Shown in pieces: positions 25,505-33,505 of a DNA stretch of 64,000 bases (position 1 is its first letter; every line of letters starts with the position of its first letter). The notes under the pieces are model-generated. The model ran no database searches. It was not told the origin of the DNA and saw only the letters and a list, made by a program, of their open reading frames with translations. The stretch spans positions 127,137 to 191,136 of the forward strand of contig JAVJUS010000005.1 in the NCBI GenBank assembly GCA_040220455.1, in the 5' to 3' direction. The DNA is from JAVJUS01 sp040220455 (lineage in GTDB: Bacteria > Pseudomonadota > Alphaproteobacteria > DSM-16000 > Inquilinaceae). The position numbers were made by a program, and so were the translations under genes.

Positions 25505-26716
25505 ATGAAAGTGACCGCGATCGAGACGATCCGCCTCGACGAGCGGCCCAACCTGATCTGGGTCGAGGTAGCGACCGACGAGGGCCCGGTCGGGCTGGGC
25601 GAGACCTTCTTCGGCGCCAAGGCGGTCGAGGCCTATCTGCACGAGAGCGTGGCGCCCCGGCTGATCGGCGCCGACCCGCTGCAGATCGAGGCGGTGGCGC
25701 GGTCGCTGACCGGCTATCTGGGCTTTCGCGGCTCGGGCGTGGAGACGCGCGGCAACTCGTCGATCGATATCGCCTTGTGGGACCTGTTCGGCCGGGCCGT
25801 CGGTCTGCCGGTCTGGCAGGTCCTGGGCGGGCGGGTGCGCGAGCGCATCCGCACCTACAACACCTGCGCCGGCACCGACTATGTCCGCAAGGCGCCACGC
25901 CAGGAGGTGGCCAACTGGGGCCTGCGCAGCGACGGGGAGCGCGGGCGCTACGACGACCTGGACGCCTTCCTCGACCGCGCCGACGAGCTCGCCGTCGAGC
26001 TCCTGGAAGAGGGGATCACGGGCATGAAGATCTGGCCCTTCGATCCCTGCGCGGAGGCGACCGGCGGGCTCGACATCACGCCCGAGGACCTGCGCCGCGG
26101 CCTGGAGCCGTTCGAGAAGATCCGCGCGGCGGTCGGCGACCGCATGGACGTGATGGTCGAGTTCCACTCCCTGTGGCGCCTGCCGGCCGCGATCCGCATC
26201 GCCGAGGCGCTGCGCCCCTATGGCACCTACTGGCACGAGGACCCGATCCGGCTCGACAGCCTGGCCTCGCTCGCCCGCTATGCCGAACGCAGCCCGGCGC
26301 CGCTGTGCGTGTCGGAGACGCTGGCCGGCAAGGCCGCGTTTCGCGACCTGCTGCAGACCGAGGCGGCCGGGATCGTCATGCTCGATCTCTCCTGGTGCGG
26401 CGGCATGACCGAGGCGCGCAAGATCGCCGCCATGGCCGATGCCTGGCATCTGCCGGTGGCGCCGCACGACTGCACCGGGCCGGTGGTGCTGACCGCGTCG
26501 ACCCATCTCTCCCTGCATGCGCCCAATGCGCTGATCCAGGAGTCGGTCCGGGCGTTCCATCGCACCTGGTACGGCGACATCGTCACGGCCCTGCCGCCGA
26601 TCACCGACGGGACGATCACCGTGCCCGACGGCCCCGGGCTGGGCCTCGCGCTGCACGACGATCTCGACCGGCGCTTCACGGTCTCCCGCCGCCGGACGAC
26701 GGCGGGCGATCTGTGA
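25505..26716 (+). CDS. Mandelate racemase/muconate lactonizing enzyme-family protein (enolase superfamily)
   Basis: 403-residue enolase-superfamily enzyme that would abstract the alpha-proton of a carboxylic acid, most likely dehydrating a sugar acid. The capping domain is followed by the (beta/alpha)7beta barrel with the Lys in GITGMKIWPFDP, metal ligands at VMVEFHS, YWHEDPIRL and CVSETLAGK, and a late His in LPVAPHDCTGPV. The start MKVTAIETIRLDERP at 25505 matches the family. The specific acid is not apparent. Confidence 0.87.
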   Translation: MKVTAIETIRLDERPNLIWVEVATDEGPVGLGETFFGAKAVEAYLHESVAPRLIGADPLQIEAVARSLTGYLGFRGSGVETRGNSSIDIALWDLFGRAVGLPVWQVLGGRVRERIRTYNTCAGTDYVRKAPRQEVANWGLRSDGERGRYDDLDAFLDRADELAVELLEEGITGMKIWPFDPCAEATGGLDITPEDLRRGLEPFEKIRAAVGDRMDVMVEFHSLWRLPAAIRIAEALRPYGTYWHEDPIRLDSLASLARYAERSPAPLCVSETLAGKAAFRDLLQTEAAGIVMLDLSWCGGMTEARKIAAMADAWHLPVAPHDCTGPVVLTASTHLSLHAPNALIQESVRAFHRTWYGDIVTALPPITDGTITVPDGPGLGLALHDDLDRRFTVSRRRTTAGDL

Positions 26717-26778
26717 GCAGCGCTGGGCCACGCCGGGCGCAGAGGTCGACAAGTGATTGCAGTGCGGCGGGCGTCGGC

Positions 26779-26805
26779 GTGACCGACCGGCCCTGGCCCG
26801 GTCAC
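26779..26805. terminator. Hairpin at convergent gene ends
   Basis: GTGACCG (26779-26785) pairs with CGGTCAC (26799-26805), enclosing a further GGCC/GGCC pairing. It lies where the enolase-superfamily and FkbM genes converge and overlaps the FkbM stop. There is no T-run, so termination is only possible. Confidence 0.33.
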
Positions 26806-27578
26806 GTGCGTCGAACGAAAAGGGCCACTTTCGATGTCTTGCCCCGGTCGAAGTGCAAACCTTGCTCAGCAAGATCGGAAATGAGCCGTTCATTACTCTC
26901 TTCACCGACAATCTTGGGGTGAAGCTCGATGACGAGTCGATCGACTCCTCGCAGGTCGGCCGACGGAAGGACGTCGACTTCCGCGCCCTCGATGTCGCAC
27001 ACGATGACCGTGGGGCGGAACGCCTCGACCACGTCGGCGAAGCTATCGCTGGCTACCGGCCGCGCGCCGCCGAAATCACGGTCGATGAGACTGGACGAGA
27101 TGATGTTGTCGTTGAAGTAGAACGTCGATTCGCCCGATGTCGCGGCGATGGCGCGCATCCGCAATTCCGGACTCACCCTGTTCAGCTTGTGGGTCCGGCG
27201 GATCACGGGCTCGACCCCGGTGTTGGCCTCGTAGGTCAGGACACGTCCGGACCCGCAGATCTTCGCGCAAAGGCTGCCCATGAACCCGATCCCGGCCCCG
27301 AGCTCGAGGACACGGTCCTCGGGGCGGAGCACCTCCCGGCAGAGTTCCGCCTCGGCCCGCTCATAGCGGCCCGTATAGACCAGATCGATGATCTCTTCGG
27401 GAATCAGCGCGGGATCCGTGGGAACCCGGACTCCGTGCAGCGTGACGACACGGGGCCGGAAGCGCAGGCGCATGGCCATCCTGAATTCGTCGAACCGCGC
27501 GCGCAGGTCCTTCGGCTTTTTCTTTTTCTGCTTCTTCTTGCTGGATAATTTCTTGCTTGCTGTCGGGGCCTTGCTCAT
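26802..27578 (-). CDS. FkbM-family methyltransferase with poly-lysine N-terminus
   Basis: SAM-dependent methyltransferase, 258 residues. Motif I is VLELGAGIGFMGSLCA near residue 93, with VIVCDIEGAEVDVLP and LVIELHPKIVG later, as in FkbM enzymes that O-methylate sugars in surface glycans. Residues 1-25 are highly basic (a lysine run in SSKKKQKKKKPKD), unusual in this family and possibly a membrane- or polymer-binding tail. The ATG at 27578 overlaps the asparagine synthase stop (ATGA), so the two are translationally coupled. Confidence 0.87.
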   Translation of the reverse strand: MSKAPTASKKLSSKKKQKKKKPKDLRARFDEFRMAMRLRFRPRVVTLHGVRVPTDPALIPEEIIDLVYTGRYERAEAELCREVLRPEDRVLELGAGIGFMGSLCAKICGSGRVLTYEANTGVEPVIRRTHKLNRVSPELRMRAIAATSGESTFYFNDNIISSSLIDRDFGGARPVASDSFADVVEAFRPTVIVCDIEGAEVDVLPSADLRGVDRLVIELHPKIVGEESNERLISDLAEQGLHFDRGKTSKVALFVRRT

Positions 27579-29494
27579 CCGACCGTGTCCATCGTTTCCG
27601 GGGCGACCGACCTGTCTCCGGCACCGGGCAGCGCCAAGGGGTCGAGGCCGGATTTCCAGAGGGTGAAGTAGAACAGGTAGCCCACTTTGGACAGTCGCTT
27701 CTCGGCCTTCGGGCCGACGACCCGGTCCCAATCCAAAGCCCAAGGCGCATCGCCGTCGCGCGCCGCCGCCGTGATCCTCTCCCGCATGTCGGCTTCGCTG
27801 TAGGGGGTCGCCTTGCGCAGCCCGAACCCACGCTTGGGGGCGTCGCAAAGAAAGCCAAGCGACCGTCGCTCCAGGATGCGACGCAGAATCGCCTTGGGCT
27901 CCCCGTCGTGCGCAGCGCTGACGGGAGAGGCGATCCCCCACTCGACCAGGCGGTGGTCGAGCAGCGGCGGCCGGACCTCGATCGAGCGGGCCATGGCCGT
28001 GCGGTCGACCTTCGGCAGCACGACGTCCTGGCAGAAGGTCATGAGGTCGATGCGCTGCAACCGCCTCTTCATGGGCAGGCCCGGCGCGTCATGGCGGCGC
28101 AGCGATTCGACGACGACTTCCTCGATCCGCTTCGCGTCGGCCGAGGCCACGATCTCCGCGATTTCCCCGGGAATCAGGACCGGAAGGATCCGGCGGAGAT
28201 GCGCATGCACGACCGAAGTCCGGGCGAAGCGCTGGGCCGGCGTCTCCGGGGCGCGGCGAGCGCTGAAGAGTCGCCGCAGGGCCGCCCCCGTCCCGCTGCG
28301 CGGCCGGTCGATCGCGTGCAGGGCGTCGAGGTCGTCGTACCAGGTATAGCCGCCGAACACCTCGTCGCCCCCGTCGCCGGACAGCACGACCTTGTTGCGC
28401 CCGGCCATCATGGCCGAGACGACGGCCTGCGTGACGATGGCCGAGTAGCCGAGCGGCTCGTCGAGCTCGGCGAAGGCGCGATCGAAATAAGCGCCGGCGT
28501 TCCCGGGATCGAGCATCACCGAACGCCAGTCCAGGCACAGGTGCTCGGCGGTGCGCGCGGCGGCGGGGGACTCGTCGTTGCCGTCGCCGTCGGCGATGCC
28601 CACCGTCACGGCGGCCAGCGGCGTCGGCGGCCGCGTCTTGGCGACGGAGGACGCGACGACGCTGGAATCGAGGCCGCCCGACAGGAACAGACCGACCGGC
28701 ACGTCGGACAGCATGTGGTCGGCCACGACCTCGTCGATCAGGGCCTCCCAGTCGTCGAGGCGGCGGGGGGTCGAATCCGTGGCGTCCGGCGGCGTCCAGT
28801 AGGATCGCACCGCGACCGATCCCGGATGGTCGGGCCGCCAGGACAGCACCGATCCGGCCGGCAGTTTCGCCGCATCGCGCCAGATGGACAGCGGCGCCGG
28901 CGCGTAGCCGAGCGTCAGATAGGCGCCGATCGCGTCGTCGTCCAGGCTCCCCACCGCGCCGAGCGCGTGCAGCGCCCGGGCATCGGACGCCAGCGCGATC
29001 CCGCCGGGACGCACCACGTAGGACAGGGGCTTGATCCCGAGGCGGTCGCGCGCGGCGAAGAGCTGCTGCTCGCGGTCGTCCCAGATAACGAAGGCGAACA
29101 TGCCGACGAGCCGGTCGACGACCTCCGGCCCCCACTCGGCGTAGCCGTTGACGATCACCTCGGTATCGGTGGTCGAGCGGAACCGGCGCCCGCGGTCGCT
29201 CAATGCACGACGCAGGTCCGGCGTATTGTAGACCTCGCCGTTGTAGGTGATGACGAAGCGGCCACAGTCCGACCACATGGGCTGGGCGCCCGCGTCGCTG
29301 AGGTCGAGGATCGACAACCGGCGATGGCCCAGCCAAACGGACCGGCCGGAGCGCTCCTCGAACTCGACCTCGCCGACGCCGTCGGGGCCCCGGCTGGCCA
29401 TCACGTCCCGCGCGCTTCTCAGGACGTCCCGCGTCGGGCCGGCACCTCCGGGCGCGAGCCGCGGATCGCCGACGACCGCGATGATGCCGCACAT
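27575..29494 (-). CDS. asnB: Asparagine synthase (glutamine-hydrolysing)-type amidotransferase
   Basis: 639-residue class II amidotransferase. Cys2 (MCGIIAVVGD) is the glutaminase nucleophile, with YNGEVYN and GHRRLSILDLS in the glutaminase domain. The synthetase domain has the pyrophosphate loop FLSGGLDSSVVA near residue 265 and LSGDGGDEVFGGY. In glycan clusters such proteins (for example WbpS in some Pseudomonas O-antigen loci) amidate a uronic acid rather than aspartate. With a UDP-HexNAc 6-dehydrogenase 5 kb away, that role is likely here, though housekeeping asparagine synthesis cannot be excluded. Confidence 0.87.
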   Translation of the reverse strand: MCGIIAVVGDPRLAPGGAGPTRDVLRSARDVMASRGPDGVGEVEFEERSGRSVWLGHRRLSILDLSDAGAQPMWSDCGRFVITYNGEVYNTPDLRRALSDRGRRFRSTTDTEVIVNGYAEWGPEVVDRLVGMFAFVIWDDREQQLFAARDRLGIKPLSYVVRPGGIALASDARALHALGAVGSLDDDAIGAYLTLGYAPAPLSIWRDAAKLPAGSVLSWRPDHPGSVAVRSYWTPPDATDSTPRRLDDWEALIDEVVADHMLSDVPVGLFLSGGLDSSVVASSVAKTRPPTPLAAVTVGIADGDGNDESPAAARTAEHLCLDWRSVMLDPGNAGAYFDRAFAELDEPLGYSAIVTQAVVSAMMAGRNKVVLSGDGGDEVFGGYTWYDDLDALHAIDRPRSGTGAALRRLFSARRAPETPAQRFARTSVVHAHLRRILPVLIPGEIAEIVASADAKRIEEVVVESLRRHDAPGLPMKRRLQRIDLMTFCQDVVLPKVDRTAMARSIEVRPPLLDHRLVEWGIASPVSAAHDGEPKAILRRILERRSLGFLCDAPKRGFGLRKATPYSEADMRERITAAARDGDAPWALDWDRVVGPKAEKRLSKVGYLFYFTLWKSGLDPLALPGAGDRSVAPETMDTVG

Positions 29495-29523
29495 CGCTCA
29501 GCGCTTCCCGACCATCCGGCCCG

Positions 29524-29979
29524 TCACGATCCCGGAGGTCCGTGATGCGCCCCCTGGCCGAGCGGCTTTCGACGGTCCTGGGACAGCGAGCGGCGCCCGA
29601 GCAGGCGCAGGAGGAGGTTCCGCCCTGCGCGCAGCATCGGATAGAGCACGGCGGATCGCTTCGGGGAGTCGAAGATCCACTTGTTCAGCCTGTTGAAAAG
29701 CGTGTCCGGGGCCGAGAGGACGGCCATCATGTGGACGGCGCGATCGCCGTGATAGCGGTGGTCCCGGTACTCGAGAACCATGCCTTCGTCGAGGTCGCAG
29801 CCCGCCGCCTCCAGGCGCGCGCGCTCCGACCGGTCTTGCCGGACATCGACGAGCCGGACCGACCCCACGGTTTCCCGAAAGCGGACGAATCGCACGTAGT
29901 TCGAGCATACGGGGCATTCCCCGTCATAGAAGATGGACGCGCCCGGTTCGCCGGACCCCGTCGTCGCCTCGCCTGCCAT
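29524..29979 (-). CDS. DCC-family (DUF393) thiol-disulfide oxidoreductase-like protein
   Basis: 151-residue protein. The defining motif is FYDGECPVCSNYVRFVR near residue 17 (Asp-x3-Cys-x2-Cys), a thioredoxin-like redox centre, followed by VRLVDVRQD. Members of this family are very often adjacent or fused to HTTM membrane proteins, and here the HTTM-like gene lies directly upstream (86 bases). The start is the ATG at 29979; longer frames upstream lack similarity. The C-terminal ~40 residues are basic and variable. Confidence 0.83.
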   Translation of the reverse strand: MAGEATTGSGEPGASIFYDGECPVCSNYVRFVRFRETVGSVRLVDVRQDRSERARLEAAGCDLDEGMVLEYRDHRYHGDRAVHMMAVLSAPDTLFNRLNKWIFDSPKRSAVLYPMLRAGRNLLLRLLGRRSLSQDRRKPLGQGAHHGPPGS

Positions 29980-30065
29980 TCGACTCCCTCCACGGCCCAC
30001 CCGGCCCCGCCACCGGGCAGCGGCGCGCCCGGGCCCGTCCCGCGCCGGAATGCCGGCACCCGGCC

Positions 30066-31730
30066 TCATTCGCCGGCCGGGACCGGTATCCGCAACCTCG
30101 GGCCGGGCCAGCGTTCCAGCAAGACCCCGCGGCCGTTCTCGCGCACGAAACACAGCCGGTCGTTGCCGTAGCGGTAGGCGACGATATCGCGTTTGTCCGC
30201 CTCCTTGAAGGCGTCGAACGCGAAGGGGTTGGACCAGATATGGTGGGGAAAGAGGTCGTAGTCGACCCGCCCCCGGTCATCCAGAGTCGGCTGTCTGAAG
30301 GCGTGGAACCGCCGGAAGAACCGTTCGACTTCCGCCACTTCGCCGCGATAGTGCGTCGCTGCCTCGTCAAACCCGGGGAAGGTGCAGTCGTCCAGGGCGG
30401 CGTCGCGCACCTCCCGGGACTGCGTCGTACCCCAGGTCTGGGTCGGATAGGCTGGGCCGATGGTGCCCAGCCGGTTCTGCGCCACCGTGATCGAGGCGAT
30501 CGAGAAGTAGTTCGAGGGGACTTCCAGCAGCCGGCCGTCCTCCATCTCCGCGAGGACGACGTGGCGGTTGAAGGCGCCCGTATCGTACCAGCCCAGGCGG
30601 GCGACAAAGAAGACGAGCGGGCTGGCGAGCACCGTCACGCAGGCGATGTAGCCGAACCGGCGAAAATCCGTCCGGTCGAGCCTGTAGACGGCAGAGATCA
30701 GGATCGCGTTGAGCAGGATCCACTTCCAGAAAAAGATCCCGCTCGCGATGAAGATGGCAACGTGAGCGATGTCGTAGAACGCGATCGTCGCCAGCGTGAA
30801 CCGACGGGAGAAGACAACGGCCACCGCGGCGAGCTGGGTGATCAGCACCGCCCAGTTGGCGGGCACGGTCGTCACCCACAGCACCGATATCACGGCCGAA
30901 TTGAGCCCGCTCCAGTGCGCGAGCGGCGCGAAGCCACCGACCGTCGCCACCTCCGACAGCATGGCCGTCGGGTTCCGATCCGCCCAGGTCCAGGGAAGCG
31001 CCCCGTCGAGCACGATCTTCTGCACACCGGAATAGAAATAATTGGCGAAGTGTGCGGACAGGATGACGAAGAAGATCAGCGTCGAGACTCTGGGCAGGCT
31101 CGCCTTGTCGTCCGTGCAGATGAAACGGAGTCCGGGAACGCGGGCGACGAGGTGCCACACGAGGATCGAGAGGGCGCCGAAGGAGGCGAGATCGACCAGG
31201 GGCAGGTAGTCGGTCGGCGAGAGCGGGCCGAGGCCCAGCGCCTGGGCCGAGATCGACTTGGCCGCCAGGGCGGCGACATTCGGCAATACGGCGAAGGCTG
31301 GGCGCCACAGCGCCGCGATCGTGCAGCCGAGGATGACGACGAGGCCCACGGGCTCCACGGCCCGGATCGCGGCATAGGGTTGCGCCAGACCGGGCGGCAC
31401 GACGACACCGGCGACGACGGTGTAGAGCCCGACGACGACGGTCACCCCCCGGATCAGCAGGCCCAGTGCCGGGGACACGTCGCGATAGGTGACGCGCAGG
31501 CCGGCAATCGCGATGACGAGACAGCCGCCGAGCGCGGCGACCGACGTCCAGGGTGTCGCCGTGGCGACATCCAGATAGGCGTGCTTCAGGTGGTAGTAGA
31601 CGACCAGCGCGAGGACGACAGGCAGCGCGCTCCACAGCGTCCGGCGCTCGAGGAGGACCGGCGATCCGGCGGAAAGGAGCGATCGCGAGACCCCGCCGTC
31701 GCGCACAAGCAGGCGACGTACATTCGACAT
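30066..31730 (-). CDS. HTTM-like polytopic membrane protein
   Basis: 554-residue inner-membrane protein with about nine or ten hydrophobic segments between residues 30 and 400, then a soluble C-terminal domain (~150 residues, probably periplasmic or cytosolic). NYFYSGVQKIVLDG and the following WADRNPTAMLSE resemble the core of HTTM (horizontally transferred transmembrane, vitamin-K-carboxylase-like) proteins. The DCC-family gene just downstream supports this assignment, since the two families co-occur. The function is unknown; a redox-linked modification of a secreted product is a hypothesis. Confidence 0.66.
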   Translation of the reverse strand: MSNVRRLLVRDGGVSRSLLSAGSPVLLERRTLWSALPVVLALVVYYHLKHAYLDVATATPWTSVAALGGCLVIAIAGLRVTYRDVSPALGLLIRGVTVVVGLYTVVAGVVVPPGLAQPYAAIRAVEPVGLVVILGCTIAALWRPAFAVLPNVAALAAKSISAQALGLGPLSPTDYLPLVDLASFGALSILVWHLVARVPGLRFICTDDKASLPRVSTLIFFVILSAHFANYFYSGVQKIVLDGALPWTWADRNPTAMLSEVATVGGFAPLAHWSGLNSAVISVLWVTTVPANWAVLITQLAAVAVVFSRRFTLATIAFYDIAHVAIFIASGIFFWKWILLNAILISAVYRLDRTDFRRFGYIACVTVLASPLVFFVARLGWYDTGAFNRHVVLAEMEDGRLLEVPSNYFSIASITVAQNRLGTIGPAYPTQTWGTTQSREVRDAALDDCTFPGFDEAATHYRGEVAEVERFFRRFHAFRQPTLDDRGRVDYDLFPHHIWSNPFAFDAFKEADKRDIVAYRYGNDRLCFVRENGRGVLLERWPGPRLRIPVPAGE

Positions 31731-31941
31731 TCAGAAGCGACCCGGACCGACGGCGTTCGACCGGCATCCGGTCTCGGCCAACGCAACCTCCCGACGGCTA
31801 GTCGTGCGATACGACCTCGATGATTCGGGACGAAGGCGCCAGATTCTCGTGGAACGTCCGGTTAGCCGTCTCACAAGATCACAATCCTTCATCCTTCAAC
31901 CGGCCGACCGGGCCCGAAACGATCCACCGCCGCGCAGCGCA

Positions 31942-33117
31942 TCAGAAAGGCAGCCAGCGCCGCCGCGCGGGTCGCAGCCGGTCGCGCATCAGGCCGGCCG
32001 AGATCAGGCTACGTACGCCCGTAAATCGCCGCGAGCCCCGGAAGAGCAGAGACCGGTCCGATACGTCATCGACTTTCGACAGATAGCGCTGGTAGTGCTC
32101 GGCACCGCCGGCGTGCTGGCCGCGGCTCACGGCCGTGACGGCCTTGTCGCCGAAATCGTCGAAGTACTTGAAGTGGAGCAGGCATCCCCAGTCGGGGGCC
32201 AGGCGATAGGCCAGATCCATGCGATGGACCCCGCCCCGGAACCGCGTCCCCTGCCGCCAGCGCACGAGCGGCACCTTGCACATCGCCGGCGGGGCGACGG
32301 GATCCTGGAACCGCTCCAGGCGCTCGACGGCCCGGACGTCGAGCTCCCTGCGCCGCGGTCCCGGCTCCATCGACCGGCGCAGGGAGAACACGGTCTTGGC
32401 GATCAGTCTGTCGAGGAAGGTCCCGGACTGGGCCGCGTGACGATGAAAGAGCCGCTCGCGCGCGCCGCCGGCGATGCGCACGCGCGGTGTCGCCCAGCCC
32501 TTGAACTGCTTGGGCTTCAGCGGCACGAGCCGGTAATTTCCGGTGTCGAAGTACGGGGCCACGTCGATGAAGGACTGTCCGGCCTCGTAGTGGCACTGTG
32601 AAAGCGGGCGATCCGGATACATGTCCACCATGGTGGTGAACAACGCGTCATAGCCCCCTTCGTCGAGGATTTCGCAGTATTCCGGCAGCGATCGGTCCGG
32701 CCAGCCGGGATAGACGAGGAGCTCGTCGACATCGGGAAAACAGATCCACCGCCCTTCGAGATAGTAGTCAGCGATCGCCTCTCGCCAAATCGACTTGTAC
32801 TCGGAATAGGGCCGGGTGGTGAACAGGCGCGTGACGTCCGGATCCGCGTCGAGGATCGCGCCGCTGCCGTCGTCGGAATCGTTGTCGACGACAATGAAAT
32901 GACCGATTCCCAGCGCCTTGTGATGGGTCAGGAAATAAGGCAGGCGCCGTGCCTCGTTGTGGCACAGGACGACGGCCGTGACGTCCGAGTCGGGCACCGC
33001 CGGCGGCCCCTCCAGGTCGAAGACGGAAAGCAGACGGTCCCGCGGGTGCCCCCCGTCGCCCGGGTCGGACAGCGGGCTCGCCTGAGTCGCGCCGGGGAAT
33101 GCCTCCATCGGTCCCAT
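31942..33117 (-). CDS. Glycosyltransferase, GT2/GT92-like (PF13704-type)
   Basis: 391-residue glycosyltransferase. The GT-A core begins near residue 45 (VTAVVLCHNEARRLPYFLTHHKALGIGHFI with VDNDSDDGS), and the catalytic-metal site is ICFPDVDELL (DxD-like). The rest (HYEAGQSFIDVAPYFDTGNY...) is typical of the glycosyl_tranf_2_4 group acting on surface polysaccharides. It has no membrane helix. It lies at the start of the leftward HTTM/DCC/asnB/fkbM run. Confidence 0.82.
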   Translation of the reverse strand: MGPMEAFPGATQASPLSDPGDGGHPRDRLLSVFDLEGPPAVPDSDVTAVVLCHNEARRLPYFLTHHKALGIGHFIVVDNDSDDGSGAILDADPDVTRLFTTRPYSEYKSIWREAIADYYLEGRWICFPDVDELLVYPGWPDRSLPEYCEILDEGGYDALFTTMVDMYPDRPLSQCHYEAGQSFIDVAPYFDTGNYRLVPLKPKQFKGWATPRVRIAGGARERLFHRHAAQSGTFLDRLIAKTVFSLRRSMEPGPRRRELDVRAVERLERFQDPVAPPAMCKVPLVRWRQGTRFRGGVHRMDLAYRLAPDWGCLLHFKYFDDFGDKAVTAVSRGQHAGGAEHYQRYLSKVDDVSDRSLLFRGSRRFTGVRSLISAGLMRDRLRPARRRWLPF

Positions 33118-33505
33118 TGTCCAAAGGCAAGTTGAATATCGCGCCCGCGGACCCGATCGTCCGTTCGGGGACGCTTATCGACCAAATGCCGGTGCAGTTC
33201 AACCGTGGCAGGGAGCGCGGTGCGGTCTCGAACCGCCTCCGTCCGCGGTCCCACGGGCTCGCCGCACGAGGGCGCGGATCCGCTCCGGCGGACCTGCCGG
33301 CGCGCGATCCCGACAGACGCCTTCGCGCGGCGCGGCCCCGCCCGTCAGGAGCGGAGCGAATCGAGCGGAGCCGCGCGATCGAAGCGACGGCCCCCAAATC
33401 AAGATGGTTTCCCGGGTCGATGAAGGACGTTAGAAAGTCGATCGGTCGAAGCGGCGGCCCGGTGCCTTAAGGTGACCGCCGCGTCTGGGGTGTCAGGATT
33501 CTCCC
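33118..33505. other. Divergent intergenic region
   Basis: About 390 bases between the leftward glycosyltransferase and the rightward methyltransferase gene. No supported gene. It must contain promoters for both transcription units, but I could not recognise boxes or a clear operator. An AGGAT ribosome-type site lies just before the ATG at 33506. Confidence 0.4.
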
